A stretch of 64,000 nucleotides of DNA from Rikenellaceae bacterium (lineage in GTDB: Bacteria > Bacteroidota > Bacteroidia > Bacteroidales > Rikenellaceae), in the NCBI GenBank assembly GCA_015060115.1, contig SUZB01000003.1, forward strand, positions 62,001-126,000. The letters run 5' to 3'. Positions within the stretch are counted from its first letter, which is position 1, and each line of letters starts with the position of its first letter. The position numbers were made by a program, and so were the translations under genes. Shown here in pieces: positions 1 to 8,532 of the stretch. The notes beneath the pieces are model-generated. The model saw only the letters and a program-made list of their open reading frames with translations, ran no database searches and had not been told where the DNA came from.

Positions 1-5
1 CAATT

Positions 6-410
6 ATGAAGAAACTTATCGCTTTGTTTGCAGTTGTTGCTGCTGTTTTCGCAGTATCTTGCTCATCGCCAGCTACTCCCGGTGATGTTGCCGTTAATGT
101 ATATCAGCTTATCGCCGATGGCAAGTATGAGGCTGTAGCTGAGGAGTTCCACTACGACTCAGAGGATCCTGCCGAGGTAGCTGAGGCTAAGGCACTTATC
201 GTATCTCTCTGCAAGGAGAAGGCTGGCCCACAGATTGAGGCTAAGGGAGGCTTGGTATCTACAGAGTTAGTTGAAGAGGTTGTTGCCGAGGATGGCAATA
301 CAGCCAAGGCTACTGTAAAGTTCGTTTATGGCAATGGCGAGGAGGATACTCAAGATGTTGACCTTGTAAAGAATAGCGAGGGCGATTGGAAGGTTGCCTT
401 CAACAAGTAG
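6..410 (+). CDS. Small DUF4878-like lipoprotein
   Basis: A 134-residue exported lipoprotein. Residues 1-18 form a signal peptide ending in a lipobox-like stretch (AVFAVSCSS) with Cys19 as the probable lipid anchor. The rest is a short alpha+beta domain of about 110 residues that resembles the NTF2-like fold of DUF4878 lipoproteins common in Bacteroidetes: a helical first half (VAVNVYQLIADGKYEAV) followed by a strand pair with the pattern AKATVKFVYGNGEE...VDLVKNSEGDWKV. Those proteins have no established enzymatic role, and I see no catalytic motif. It lies at the window edge, so its promoter is outside. A strong terminator follows the stop codon, so it is transcribed alone or ends an operon. 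Confidence 0.85.
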   Translation: MKKLIALFAVVAAVFAVSCSSPATPGDVAVNVYQLIADGKYEAVAEEFHYDSEDPAEVAEAKALIVSLCKEKAGPQIEAKGGLVSTELVEEVVAEDGNTAKATVKFVYGNGEEDTQDVDLVKNSEGDWKVAFNK

Positions 411-436
411 TTTCCGGTTAGAAAGCTACAAATTAT

Positions 437-480
437 GCCCCTTCAGGCAATAAAATTTGCCGGAGGGGCGTTTTTTCTTT
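437..480 (+). terminator. Rho-independent terminator after the lipoprotein gene
   Basis: A GC-rich hairpin (GCCCCTTCAGGCAA, loop TAAA, TTGCCGGAGGGGC, with one mismatch or bulge) is followed directly by a run of T (470-480). Confidence 0.9.
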
Positions 481-611
481 AAGGACCTTTAAGATCGTAG
501 GACCTTAAGACCATTACGGGGTCGGGCATCATTATGTCTTACATCTCTTATGGTCTTACTTGTCCTAAAAAACTCTAACAACTAAAAACTAACAACTAAC
601 AACTCTCTTGT
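481..611 (+). repeat. Interspersed hairpin element, family R1, copy 1
   Basis: The left arm is built of degenerate units (AAGGACC, TTAAGATC, TAGGACC, TTAAGACC). The central core is at 509-531, and the right arm carries complementary units (GTCTTA, GGTCTTAC, GTCCTAA). It ends in the A-rich tail of AACTAAYAACT units (575-611). The same layout recurs six more times in the window. Confidence 0.8.
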
Positions 612-668
612 TGCTTTGGCTCTGATTTTGTACTACCTATCCTACAACCAACTAAAACCATTTGAATT

Positions 669-1043
669 ATGAAAACAAAATTTTTTAAGTGCGAGACTTG
701 TGGAAATGTGGCAATCAAAGTCGTGGACTCAAATGTTCCACTCGTCTGCTGTGGCAAGCCTATGACCGAGCTTAAGGCGAATACCGAGGAGTCGGGAGCC
801 GAGAAGCATCTGCCTGTTGTAACGCGCCTTGATGAGCATAGAATAAAGATTGAGGTGGGTAGCGTTGCGCACCCTATGTTGCCTGAGCACCATATCGCCT
901 TTATCTATGTTGAGACCGATAATGGCGGTATCCGCATCGACCTTAAGGATAAGCCTGAGGCGGTAGTATGTGTCTGCGAAAGCAAAGTCAAGGCAGTATA
1001 CGAATACTGCAATATTCACGGCCTGTGGAAGTTGGAGATGTAA
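669..1043 (+). CDS. dfx: Superoxide reductase (desulfoferrodoxin, two-iron type)
   Basis: A 124-residue cytosolic enzyme that reduces superoxide to hydrogen peroxide using a mononuclear iron centre. The N-terminal rubredoxin-like domain keeps all four cysteines (Cys8, Cys11, Cys27, Cys28), so this is the two-iron class. The catalytic domain has Glu45-Lys46-His47, His68, His74, Cys114 and His117, matching the known ligand set of four His and one Cys and the Glu-Lys pair that guides catalysis; the C-terminal CNIHGLWK is diagnostic. It probably protects an anaerobe during air exposure. It stands alone, between the R1 element upstream and repeats downstream. No clear promoter is visible next to it. 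Confidence 0.96.
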   Translation: MKTKFFKCETCGNVAIKVVDSNVPLVCCGKPMTELKANTEESGAEKHLPVVTRLDEHRIKIEVGSVAHPMLPEHHIAFIYVETDNGGIRIDLKDKPEAVVCVCESKVKAVYEYCNIHGLWKLEM

Positions 1044-1061
1044 TCGGCTTGTAGTCGAGAA

Positions 1062-1182
1062 GTTAGGGAATTTAGAGAATTTAGTGAGTTTAGAGAATTT
1101 AGGGAAGTTAGGGAAATTAGAGAAGAGCGCTATCGTCATTTTCCTTAAGTTCCTACACTCCCTACACTCCTTAAAACTTTAA
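1062..1182 (+). repeat. Interspersed hairpin element, family R4, copy 1
   Basis: The left arm has tandem degenerate units (GGAATTTAG, AGAATTTAG, TGAGTTTAG, GGAAGTTAG). A unique centre (about 1121-1139) follows, then a right arm of roughly complementary units (TTCCTTAAG, TTCCTACAC, TCCCTACAC, TCCTTAAAA). A second copy lies at 57566-57665. Confidence 0.65.
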
Positions 1183-1209
1183 TAAACCACCTACCACCCT
1201 GCACGACCG

Positions 1210-1337
1210 AATTTCTTGTTAGAAGATGTCAGGCTTGGTCTATTGCAAAAGAAGACCCCTGGGGATAGTACCGAAGTACAGCCCCAGGGGTCTTACTTTT
1301 GGAATGGGCCGAGAATGGCCTCTTATAACAAGAAATT
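1210..1337 (-). repeat. 128-base palindromic element (copy A) at the tsf stop codon
   Basis: The outer inverted repeat is AATTTCTTGT / ACAAGAAATT. An inner, near-perfect GC-rich stem (AAGACCCCTGGGG / CCCCAGGGGTCTT) is closed by a small stem with a UUCG loop when read in the tsf direction. The element begins 2 bases after the tsf stop codon. It probably serves as the tsf terminator. It aligns along its whole length with copies B (19425) and C (57330) when each is read from its own stop codon. Confidence 0.85.
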
Positions 1338-1339
1338 AA

Positions 1340-2170
1340 TTACGCCTCAAGAGCGAAACGCTTGTAAGCCACAACAGTAGCCTCCTTGTCAGCGCGTGCG
1401 ATAAACTCACGGATAGACTCCTTCTCGCCTACAACGCACTGGTTAAGAAGAGTGTTCTCCTCGTAGAACTTACGCATCTTACCCTCTGCAATCTTCTCGA
1501 GGATAGCCTCAGGCTTGTTAGCGTTCTTGGGATCCTGCTTCATCATCTCAAGCTGGATAGCCTTCTCCTTCTCAACAACCTCTGCGGGGCAGTCGTTCTC
1601 GTCGATAGAGATAGGAGCCATTGCAGTTGCCTGCATAGCTACCTTCTTAGCAACCTCCTCGTCGATAGCCTTGTTGAAGCCGAGAACAGTACCGAGCTTC
1701 TTGTTGAAGTGAACATAAGATACGCAGTAGGGAGCCTCGATACGAGCGTAGTATGCGAGCTCTACCTTCTCGCCAGTCTGACCTGACTTCTCGGTAACCA
1801 TCTCCTCTACGGTGATACCCTCAGCGTTCTTAACGCCCATAAGAGCGTCGCGGTCTGCTGCATCAGCTGCAACAGCAACCTCCAAGATAGCGTTTGCTGA
1901 AGCGCCGAACTCGTTGTTAGCTGCAACGAAGTCAGTCTCGCAAGCAAGGCAAAGGATATAAGCCTTCTGGTCAACGATCTTAGTTACAACAACACCCTCG
2001 GTAGCGGTACGATCAGAACGCTTAGCTACTACGAGCTTACCCTTCTCGCGGATGATATCCTTAGCGCGCTCAAAATCGCCCTCAGCCTCCTGAAGAGCCT
2101 TCTTGCAATCCATCATACCTGCGCCGGTCATCTTGCGGAGCTTCATTACATCAGCTGCTTTGATTTCCAT
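1340..2170 (-). CDS. tsf: Elongation factor Ts
   Basis: A 276-residue guanine-nucleotide exchange factor that recycles EF-Tu from the GDP to the GTP form during translation. The N-terminal UBA-like module (VMKLRKMTGAGMMDCKKAL, residues 9-27) and the Tu-contacting motif CETDFVAANNEF (about residues 76-87) are present. The core domains continue to the end, with a length usual for Bacteroidetes EF-Ts. It lies 104 bases downstream of rpsB, the order found in most bacteria. The hairpin at 2217-2247 between them could reduce tsf expression relative to rpsB. The palindromic element A follows the stop codon. Confidence 0.98.
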   Translation of the reverse strand: MEIKAADVMKLRKMTGAGMMDCKKALQEAEGDFERAKDIIREKGKLVVAKRSDRTATEGVVVTKIVDQKAYILCLACETDFVAANNEFGASANAILEVAVAADAADRDALMGVKNAEGITVEEMVTEKSGQTGEKVELAYYARIEAPYCVSYVHFNKKLGTVLGFNKAIDEEVAKKVAMQATAMAPISIDENDCPAEVVEKEKAIQLEMMKQDPKNANKPEAILEKIAEGKMRKFYEENTLLNQCVVGEKESIREFIARADKEATVVAYKRFALEA

Positions 2171-2216
2171 ATTTGTATAAATGTTTATTCGTTTGACAAT
2201 TGTTTGAATAAAACCT

Positions 2217-2247
2217 TGGGCGAGCGGGCATTATGCCTACCCGCCCA
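2217..2247 (-). terminator. Hairpin between rpsB and tsf (partial terminator or attenuator)
   Basis: Read on the minus strand, TGGGCGGGTAGGC, loop ATAAT, GCCCGCTCGCCCA form a stem of about 13 pairs with one mismatch and two wobble pairs. It is followed by AAGGTTTTATTC. The T run is weak, so read-through into tsf is likely. Confidence 0.6.
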
Positions 2248-2274
2248 TAGGTATTTGTTTGAGAAAAGTAAGGA

Positions 2275-3120
2275 TTACTCCTCCTTAGCCTCGGTTGCAG
2301 CAACAACCTCAGCTACGGTAGCCTCCTCAGCATCTACAGCTGCCTTAACAGCCTTCTTGATGCGGGGCTTAGACTCCTTCTTTGAAGCTGCCTCAGCTGC
2401 CTCAGCCTCCTGAGCCTCCTTCTCCTTCTCGAGCTTGCGCTCCTCAGCACCCTCAGCGATAGCACCGCATACTACATCAAGGATAGTAGCGATAGACTTC
2501 TGAGCATCGTCATTTGCAGGGATTACATAATCAATGTCGGTAGGATCACAACAAGTATCAACCATAGCAAATACGGGGATGTTCAGACGCTTAGCCTCCT
2601 TAACAGCGTTCTGCTCCTTCTGCACATCGATAACGAACAATGCAGCGGGAAGACGGTTAAGGTCAGCGATAGAACCGAGGTTCTTCTCAAGCTTAGCGCG
2701 CTGACGAGCAATCTGAAGCTTTTCGCGCTTTGAGAAGTTGTCGAAAGTGCCGTCGGTGGTCATCTTGTCGATGGTAGCCATCTTCTTAACGGCCTTACGA
2801 ATAGTGGGGAAGTTGGTGAGCATACCGCCTGCCCAACGCTCTGTTACATAGGGCATGCCAACTGCTGCAACCTTCTCTGCAACGATCTCCTTAGCCTGCT
2901 TCTTGGTTGCTACGAACAATACGCGACGACCGCTCTTTACAATCTGCTTAAGAGCAGCAGCTGCCTCGTCCAACTTGATAACAGTCTTGTGAAGGTCGAT
3001 GATGTGGATACCGTTCTTCTCCATGAAGATATAAGGAGCCATTTTGGGGTTCCACTTACGCTTCAAGTGACCGAAGTGTACACCGGCCTCAAGAAGTGCG
3101 TTAAAATCTGTGCGTGACAT
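2275..3120 (-). CDS. rpsB: 30S ribosomal protein S2
   Basis: A 281-residue small-subunit ribosomal protein. The family signature is clear: LLEAGVHFGHLKRKWNPKM near the N-terminus, IIDLHKTV, then RVLFVATKKQAKEIV and PYVTERWAGGMLTNF (about residues 90-108). Residues up to about 225 cover the conserved S2 core. The last 55 or so form an Ala/Glu/Lys-rich tail typical of S2 from Bacteroidetes. It is preceded by a 207-base gap after rpsI that is structured and may be its leader, and followed by tsf. Confidence 0.98.
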   Translation of the reverse strand: MSRTDFNALLEAGVHFGHLKRKWNPKMAPYIFMEKNGIHIIDLHKTVIKLDEAAAALKQIVKSGRRVLFVATKKQAKEIVAEKVAAVGMPYVTERWAGGMLTNFPTIRKAVKKMATIDKMTTDGTFDNFSKREKLQIARQRAKLEKNLGSIADLNRLPAALFVIDVQKEQNAVKEAKRLNIPVFAMVDTCCDPTDIDYVIPANDDAQKSIATILDVVCGAIAEGAEERKLEKEKEAQEAEAAEAASKKESKPRIKKAVKAAVDAEEATVAEVVAATEAKEE

Positions 3121-3327
3121 AGTGTCTTAAATTTTTTTTTGTTGTTTGTTAACTCTTTTATCAACCCGCAAGTAACACCCCTCGGGGGTAAGGTTCTTGA
3201 GGGTTTAATCGCAATCGGGCAACCGCTGTGGCAGCACACCAACGCGCTACGCTACGCAGCACGAGGTGTAGTCCGCAGTGTTTCGAACCCTGATTGTGCT
3301 TTGTCGTAAGTTGGTTGACAGAGCGTC
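3121..3327 (-). promoter_or_regulatory. Structured spacer before rpsB, candidate leader
   Basis: The 207-base gap between rpsI and rpsB is more GC-rich than other spacers here and contains several inverted repeats. Read on the minus strand these include ACCCTC / GAGGGGT around 3181-3208 and ACACC / GGTGT around 3236-3270. No small gene is evident. Autoregulatory leaders before rpsB are known in other bacteria; that this is one is inference. Confidence 0.35.
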
Positions 3328-3714
3328 TTAACGCTTTGAGAACTGGAACTTACGGCGTGCGCCGGGCTGACCAGGCTTCTTACGCTCAACCTCACGCGAA
3401 TCACGCATAAGGAAGCCGTTCTTCTTCAATACAGGACGCATCTCTGCATCAATCTGGCAGAGTGCACGAGCGATACCCATACGGGCAGCCTCAGCCTGAC
3501 CCTTGATACCACCACCAACGAGGTTGATAGTAACATCATAGTTCTCCAGAGTGTTGGTTACCATCAAAGGCTGCTTAACCTCATACTGAAGAATGTGCAA
3601 GGGGAAGTATACCTCGAGCTCCTTGTGGTTGATTGTAATCTTACCATTACCGGGCTTAACGAATACGCGAGCCACAGCTGCCTTACGGCGACCTACGGTG
3701 TTTACAACTTCCAT
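3328..3714 (-). CDS. rpsI: 30S ribosomal protein S9
   Basis: A 128-residue small-subunit protein whose C-terminal tail reaches the ribosomal P site. It starts with VNTVGRRKAAVARVFVKPG, contains the conserved GGGIKGQAEAARMGIARAL segment (about residues 67-85), and ends in the invariant basic tail KKPGQPGARRKFQFSKR, including the terminal Lys-Arg that contacts tRNA. Its start lies 5 bases after the rplM stop, the standard rplM-rpsI pair, so both are made from the promoter at 4249-4278. Confidence 0.98.
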   Translation of the reverse strand: MEVVNTVGRRKAAVARVFVKPGNGKITINHKELEVYFPLHILQYEVKQPLMVTNTLENYDVTINLVGGGIKGQAEAARMGIARALCQIDAEMRPVLKKNGFLMRDSREVERKKPGQPGARRKFQFSKR

Positions 3715-3719
3715 AATTC

Positions 3720-4181
3720 TTACTTAATCTCGTTTAACTTAATCTCCTTAGGGTTCTGTGCAGCGTGAGGATGCTCAGCGCCAGCATAAACCTTCAAATT
3801 CTTCATAATTGCCTCGCCCAAACGAGTCTTAGGCAACATACCGCGTACAGCGTGCTCAACCACGAACTGAGGCTTCTTGTCAGTTGTGAGGAAGTCCTCG
3901 GGGGTTGCGAAGCGCTGACCACCGGGGAAACCAGTGTAGCGTGTGTAGACCTTGTTGGTCATCTTTGCGCCCGTAAGCTTCACCTTATCCGCATTAATTA
4001 CGATAACGAAATCACCGCAATTAGTGTGGGGAGTGTAGCTGGGCTTGTTCTTGCCACGAAGGATCTTAGCAACCTGCGAAGCAAGGCGTCCCAAAATCTC
4101 GTTCGTAGCGTCAATCACGAACCACTCCTTCTGAGCGTCCTCTGCCTTGACCGAGATAGTCTTGTAACTCTTTGAATCCAC
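3720..4181 (-). CDS. rplM: 50S ribosomal protein L13
   Basis: A 153-residue large-subunit protein. The typical segments are present: WFVIDATNEILGRLASQVAK (about residues 20-39), FVIVINADKVKLTGAK, YTGFPGG and AVRGMLPKTRLGEAIMKNLKVY. Length is normal. It is the first gene of an rplM-rpsI operon, probably continuing through the long spacer into rpsB-tsf. Upstream there is a good Bacteroidetes promoter. Confidence 0.98.
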   Translation of the reverse strand: MDSKSYKTISVKAEDAQKEWFVIDATNEILGRLASQVAKILRGKNKPSYTPHTNCGDFVIVINADKVKLTGAKMTNKVYTRYTGFPGGQRFATPEDFLTTDKKPQFVVEHAVRGMLPKTRLGEAIMKNLKVYAGAEHPHAAQNPKEIKLNEIK

Positions 4182-4248
4182 TTTTCTAAAAGTTTAGTTA
4201 ATACTTAATTTATTGTAATCCATATCCCGAAAACATTTTTCGGGCCTG

Positions 4249-4278
4249 CAAAGATACTAATTTTTCCAAAGATACAAA
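4249..4278 (-). promoter_or_regulatory. Promoter of the rplM operon
   Basis: On the minus strand TTTG (4278-4275), an 18-base spacer and TATCTTTG (4256-4249) match the Bacteroidetes consensus. A second TATCTTTG at 4274-4267 could be an alternative start. The start codon is about 70 bases downstream. Confidence 0.65.
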
Positions 4279-4424
4279 CTTAGCATAAACTCTTTTTTTT
4301 AGAGAAAGTGTTAATCGTCGAATAATGAGCGAGTTAATATATTTTAGAGGGCGTAATTTTTAGTGTGGGAGTGGGTAAAGAGGGTGGGTAAAATGGATAT
4401 TTTAGATAAGGTGGTTAGTTTTTA

Positions 4425-4473
4425 TTATTTAATTAAAAGAACAAGAGCTTAGAGGTTATCTCCAAGCTCTTGT
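4425..4473 (-). terminator. Terminator of the 4479-6887 lipoprotein gene
   Basis: On the minus strand ACAAGAGCTTGGAGA, a short loop and TCTAAGCTCTTGT form the stem. It is followed by a T-rich stretch (4425-4440). Confidence 0.8.
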
Positions 4474-4478
4474 ATCAT

Positions 4479-6887
4479 CTATCTTGCGATGCGTCTTATA
4501 GGTTGGGTGCACTTTTCGAGGCGCTCGGCAACCTCCGATGCGAGCTTTGCTTTGCGCTCTTTCTCGATAGCCTTGCGGTAGGCATCGCTTACAACGATTT
4601 CAACCGACTGCTCACGCTCACCACGGATAATGCCCTTGTCGCTATCGGCAAGTGTGCGTGCCTCAAGTGCTGAGGGCGAGCCACCAATCTTCTCGAACTC
4701 CTCGACAGGCGTTGCACCCTCCTTTGTGAGGTAGATAAGCTCGCGGAAGAGCTTGCTCGGCTTAAACATAGCATCGTAGGCTACGGCAACAATGGTCATC
4801 TCGGTGTCGAAGGGCACAGAGACAATCATACTCTTGATAGAGTAGCCCTGGCTGAGGTCGTCGTAGAACATCTCATCGGGGAGAGTCTGCTCGTCCGTGA
4901 GATCGCGGCTGTATATTGCGTAGTAGTATTCATCGTAATCACCATCGATATTTACGCTAACGGGGAGGATAGCCTCGTTGTCGCAACCCTCGAACTGCGA
5001 GTAGCCGTAGTTGAAGAGTGCCTCACCGTCCCAGTAGTCGCTCCACTCTACCGAGATATTGATATCGGCATACTGCATAGCCTCGGTGGTGAATACCTCG
5101 CTAAATACCATATCGGTGATAAACTCCGCGGTGTCGTAGTCCATAATCACAACGCCAATCTTGTAGTCGGTTTCAGGCAAAAGGTCGTATGCCGTGGTGG
5201 TCAGGTAGCCCTGAGTAAGCTCCCAAGAGGAGAATGCAGGGATGTCGCCCTCGTAATACTTGCCGAGTATCGTGTCGTGGATATAGCTCTTGGCCTCCTC
5301 AGCGGTGATCTCGGCAGGGTAGATAAGCCAGTTGTAGAAGTGGCCCTTGTCCGAGGGGTCAATCTCAAGCCATACGGTATCTGCGCCGGGCACGATGTTG
5401 AATGTGAAGGTGCAATCCTTCGGGTCGCCCGATGCGGTGGTTGTTACCTCTACCTTGACCATCTCGGTGGTCATAGTACCTGCTGTATTGCCGAAGACGA
5501 GGATTGTATAGTCAGTTTCGGGGCGCATACGCGAGAATGTGCGTGTATAGTCGCCATTGTGGGTGTACTCTCTGACTAAGTAGTCATATGCGGTTGTTAC
5601 ATAGTTGAATATCTCGTCATCGGTCATACCCTCGATATCCTCACTCTTCATAGGAATGATGACATAGGGGTCGTAGGTTGTGGTCTTAACGGCAACGGTT
5701 ACCTGAGACTGGTTTACCTCTCTAATCTCCACGGTAAATTTGTTGCTCGACATCTCGGCAGGTGCTGTGGTGTACTCAGCGGTTGAAACCTCGCCAAGAA
5801 GCTGGCACTCCTCGTCCCACTTCGCAGCGTAGAGGATATACTTGGTGTCGGCATTGACACGCTCCCAGCCATCATCTACGGTGTCGTAGACATTGCACAT
5901 ATCGAAATAATCTTTGCGCGAGTCGATAAAATCGTAGCTCATAAACATATCGATATTTGCCTCAATATCGCCAATCTGAATAGCCTCGCGAAGATTGTCG
6001 GTTGCAGCCAACTCCTTCCAAGCCTCAATCTCGGCCTCGGTGGCTACGCCGTGGTAGTAGTTGACACCCTTGTGCGAAGGTGTAACGACAAATTCCATGA
6101 TGTAATCCTCCTCCTTGATGTCAAAATCGAAGGTGATGTCGCCCTCGTAGGGCTTCTCGGTTGTGGCCTCGCGAGCTACAATGTCGGTGGTGCGCTCGCC
6201 ATCTGCCGTAAGGCCGTAGGCGTAGATTACAAACTCGGTGTTAGGTGTGAGTCCATCAATTACGATGCCCTCCTGCGAGCCCATACCCAGCATATCAACG
6301 AGGAACTCCTCGCGTGAGATACCTGCATTCTCGGCAAGATACTCAAAGTATGCAAGGTCGGAGATATATACATCCTCATCGCTTGGCTTCTGGTCCCAAT
6401 ACTCCTTGTATGTAACCATCGGTATCCAAGTCATATCGGGGTGCGATGCCGTGATGTCGATAGTAATAGATGTTGGGCCAATCTCGCTAACCTCCAACTC
6501 GAGCGATAGGTTTTCGCGAGGTACCTCGATGTTATCCTGCATTACGCTAATCTCCACACTCTCGGCGCCCTCGTACTTTACGATAATATTTATCACACGC
6601 CCCTGTGTGGTGTTGTTCTTCTCGGCAGTAAGGAGGATTGTCTCCTCGCCAACCTCTACATCGAGCCACTCTGCAAGGTTCTCGACTTTGATACTCTTGC
6701 GCTCTGAGGGCTCGACATTCTCGATGCGGTAGCCAATCTCTAAGCTCTCGCCGTGCGAGTTAAGTTTAACCTCGGTGGCATCGACCTTGATTACTGGGCT
6801 CTTCTCATCTGTTGCAGGGTCCTTCTCGCAGGCCACAAAGCCCAAAGCAAGAAGAGCTATAAGAAGTAGCGATTTTACACTTTTCAT
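4479..6887 (-). CDS. Large multidomain lipoprotein with BACON-like N-terminal domain
   Basis: An 802-residue exported lipoprotein. The signal peptide (SLLLIALLALGFVAC) ends in Cys20, the likely lipid anchor. Residues about 33-117 look like a BACON domain (VIKVDATEVKLNSHGESLEIGY, then WLDVEVGEE and ISVMQDN). The rest appears to be a chain of fibronectin-type-III-like or related beta-sandwich domains, recognisable by the recurring pattern of LTPNTEFVIYAYG, MRPETDYTILVFG and LLPETDYKIGVVIMD. No catalytic motif is visible. Such proteins in Bacteroidetes are usually surface or periplasmic binding proteins of unknown ligand. It is last in a minus-strand row of three exported proteins (10447 to 4479); the related architecture of the 7030-8481 protein suggests a shared function. 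The last residues (ERLEKCTQPIRRIAR) are basic. Confidence 0.85.
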   Translation of the reverse strand: MKSVKSLLLIALLALGFVACEKDPATDEKSPVIKVDATEVKLNSHGESLEIGYRIENVEPSERKSIKVENLAEWLDVEVGEETILLTAEKNNTTQGRVINIIVKYEGAESVEISVMQDNIEVPRENLSLELEVSEIGPTSITIDITASHPDMTWIPMVTYKEYWDQKPSDEDVYISDLAYFEYLAENAGISREEFLVDMLGMGSQEGIVIDGLTPNTEFVIYAYGLTADGERTTDIVAREATTEKPYEGDITFDFDIKEEDYIMEFVVTPSHKGVNYYHGVATEAEIEAWKELAATDNLREAIQIGDIEANIDMFMSYDFIDSRKDYFDMCNVYDTVDDGWERVNADTKYILYAAKWDEECQLLGEVSTAEYTTAPAEMSSNKFTVEIREVNQSQVTVAVKTTTYDPYVIIPMKSEDIEGMTDDEIFNYVTTAYDYLVREYTHNGDYTRTFSRMRPETDYTILVFGNTAGTMTTEMVKVEVTTTASGDPKDCTFTFNIVPGADTVWLEIDPSDKGHFYNWLIYPAEITAEEAKSYIHDTILGKYYEGDIPAFSSWELTQGYLTTTAYDLLPETDYKIGVVIMDYDTAEFITDMVFSEVFTTEAMQYADINISVEWSDYWDGEALFNYGYSQFEGCDNEAILPVSVNIDGDYDEYYYAIYSRDLTDEQTLPDEMFYDDLSQGYSIKSMIVSVPFDTEMTIVAVAYDAMFKPSKLFRELIYLTKEGATPVEEFEKIGGSPSALEARTLADSDKGIIRGEREQSVEIVVSDAYRKAIEKERKAKLASEVAERLEKCTQPIRRIAR

Positions 6888-6946
6888 ATCTAAAAAATTT
6901 GGTTAATATTAGTTTTATATTCTTTGCGTTGCTAACGAATATAATG

Positions 6947-6954
6947 CAAATATA
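6947..6954 (-). promoter_or_regulatory. Candidate -7 box for the 4479-6887 gene
   Basis: TATATTTG on the minus strand fits TANNTTTG and lies 60 bases before the start codon. I see no good -33 TTTG at the usual distance, so this is tentative. Confidence 0.35.
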
Positions 6955-6968
6955 TGCAAAAAAATAAA

Positions 6969-7000
6969 ATATGGGTGCATAAACACCCATATTTTTTTAG
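6969..7000. terminator. Hairpin between the two lipoprotein genes, probably bidirectional
   Basis: TATGGGTG, loop CATAAA, CACCCATA, with a T run on the plus side (6991-6998) and a T-rich run on the minus side (6960-6968). On the minus strand it would end transcription of the 7030-8481 gene. Confidence 0.65.
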
Positions 7001-7029
7001 TTTTTTGCTTTTTTTGTGTGTTGCCTTGG

Positions 7030-8481
7030 CTACAAGAAACGCTCTCGTACGGTTGAGCGTGTTGTTGCTGTGGCTGCGGTTGGTAGACTGTCGGGAAGCT
7101 CCGAGCGTGTGTATACCGAGATGTCGGTGCTATCCGTGGTATCTATCCAAGTCATTGTGTTGTCGCCAAGTGCCACGCTATACGATGTGCTCCACGCTAC
7201 ACCATCGCTATACTCGCCTGAGATTATGCCGTTCTCGAAGCCTACAACGCTGATAAAGAGCTCCCACTCACGACTCTCGATGCGCTGCCATAGTGTTACA
7301 ACGCCATCTTCGCTAATCGAGAGGTAGACATCGAACGAGGGCTCAGCGCCTCGCCACTCGGTGAGATGCCAGCTGCCTACCAAATCCGAGGTGTCGGCAT
7401 CGCCACTTATAGGCGGAGTAGGTGGGGTAGGAGGTGTAGGCTCATCGCTCTTGGGAATGGAGAGTGTGGCTACTTCGGATAGATACAACTTATGCTCGGC
7501 ACCCGCCTCGACAGCACCTGCAAACTCATAGCTTAGACCCTCGCTAAACGATGCAACATCGAGCGTAAGGGCCAGTTTGTCGCCCTGTGGCTCACACTTT
7601 GTCGTTGTCCAATTCTCGGTGTCGGCCTCACGATAGTAGATGTAGTAATCCAGGTGTTTGTACTCTTTAATCTCCACGCCATCGAAGAGCACCTCGACAC
7701 TCTTGACCTCGATATCAATCCTCTCGTCTACGATAGCCACTTCGGGCTTCGATATATTGGCCGTAACCTCGGCATAGCGGGTCGTAAATGCGCTCTCGGC
7801 AGAGGTTATTGGCTCATAGTCGCCCTCAGGTGTGATGGTTATTCGATAGATGTAGTCGCTACTCTCCTCAAGCCACTCTGCGCCCTCTGTGGGGATGCGG
7901 ATGCTCGCCTTGTCGGTAGCATCTGCCTTTGTCCACTCGCTGTTGCTCAGGCGATACTCCAACTCTACGCTCTTTATCTCCTGCGCTGCGCCATCTACAA
8001 GGTACTCCACATCGCTAAGCGCTATGGTCGCCATAATACCCTTGGCATCTACCTCGGCGTTGAAGTTTATCTCGCACTTGGGCGTATGCTCCGCTGTGCG
8101 GAAGGTTATAGGCTCGCTCTCTCGCTCCTCGGCCGTTGCACTGCTAAGGCTAAGGAGAGCAGTATATTGTGTGTTGGGCTTTAGACCCTCGATGGCGAAG
8201 ATTGCCTTGCCACCCTCGGTGGTGTACTCCTCGACAATGGTGCGGTCGCTGAAGAGTAGCCCCTCCTCGTAGTAGCCGAGTGAGAATGTGGCGCTCTTAT
8301 CCTCTACGCCATCAATGGTGATTGTGGGGATGTCGGCAGTGATTGTAGCGCTATTCACCGATGTCTCGGCGCTCATAGTGCCGAAGTGGTACTCCACAAC
8401 GGGCTCTGGTGCCGGCGTTGGCTGAGGTTTACAGCCCACTACTGCCAAAGCGCCTAATAATATATATAGGTATCGTTTCAT
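7030..8481 (-). CDS. Lipoprotein with fibronectin-like repeats and a lipocalin-like C-terminal domain
   Basis: A 483-residue lipoprotein. The signal peptide YLYILLGALAVVGC has Cys17 as lipid anchor and is followed by a Pro-rich spacer (KPQPTPAPEP). Residues about 30-345 contain three beta-sandwich-like units with the FNIII-style phrases IEGLKPNTQYTALLSLSS and SSDYIYRITI. A Pro/Thr hinge (PTPPTPPTPPISG, about residues 350-362) leads to a C-terminal domain starting SDLVGSWHLTEW, which resembles lipocalin-like domains that often end Bacteroidetes lipoproteins. The last 20 residues are Thr/Arg-rich and look unstructured. It sits between the subtilisin-like gene (85-base gap) and the larger lipoprotein (142-base gap). 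Function unknown; a surface binding role is inference. Confidence 0.85.
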   Translation of the reverse strand: MKRYLYILLGALAVVGCKPQPTPAPEPVVEYHFGTMSAETSVNSATITADIPTITIDGVEDKSATFSLGYYEEGLLFSDRTIVEEYTTEGGKAIFAIEGLKPNTQYTALLSLSSATAEERESEPITFRTAEHTPKCEINFNAEVDAKGIMATIALSDVEYLVDGAAQEIKSVELEYRLSNSEWTKADATDKASIRIPTEGAEWLEESSDYIYRITITPEGDYEPITSAESAFTTRYAEVTANISKPEVAIVDERIDIEVKSVEVLFDGVEIKEYKHLDYYIYYREADTENWTTTKCEPQGDKLALTLDVASFSEGLSYEFAGAVEAGAEHKLYLSEVATLSIPKSDEPTPPTPPTPPISGDADTSDLVGSWHLTEWRGAEPSFDVYLSISEDGVVTLWQRIESREWELFISVVGFENGIISGEYSDGVAWSTSYSVALGDNTMTWIDTTDSTDISVYTRSELPDSLPTAATATTRSTVRERFL

Positions 8482-8532
8482 TTTCTTCTTGAATTAATGA
8501 GTTAGGGTATTAGTAATTAGTAAACTCCTCTT

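Noticed and set aside
1062..1128. Tandem repeats as a CRISPR array
   Set aside because: Units are 9 bases, degenerate and without spacers; no cas genes are present. The same applies to all A-rich arrays.
3270..3300. tRNA-like T loop (GGTTCGAAAC on the minus strand) before rpsB
   Set aside because: The T stem pairs only four of five bases, and no acceptor, D or anticodon arm fits around it.
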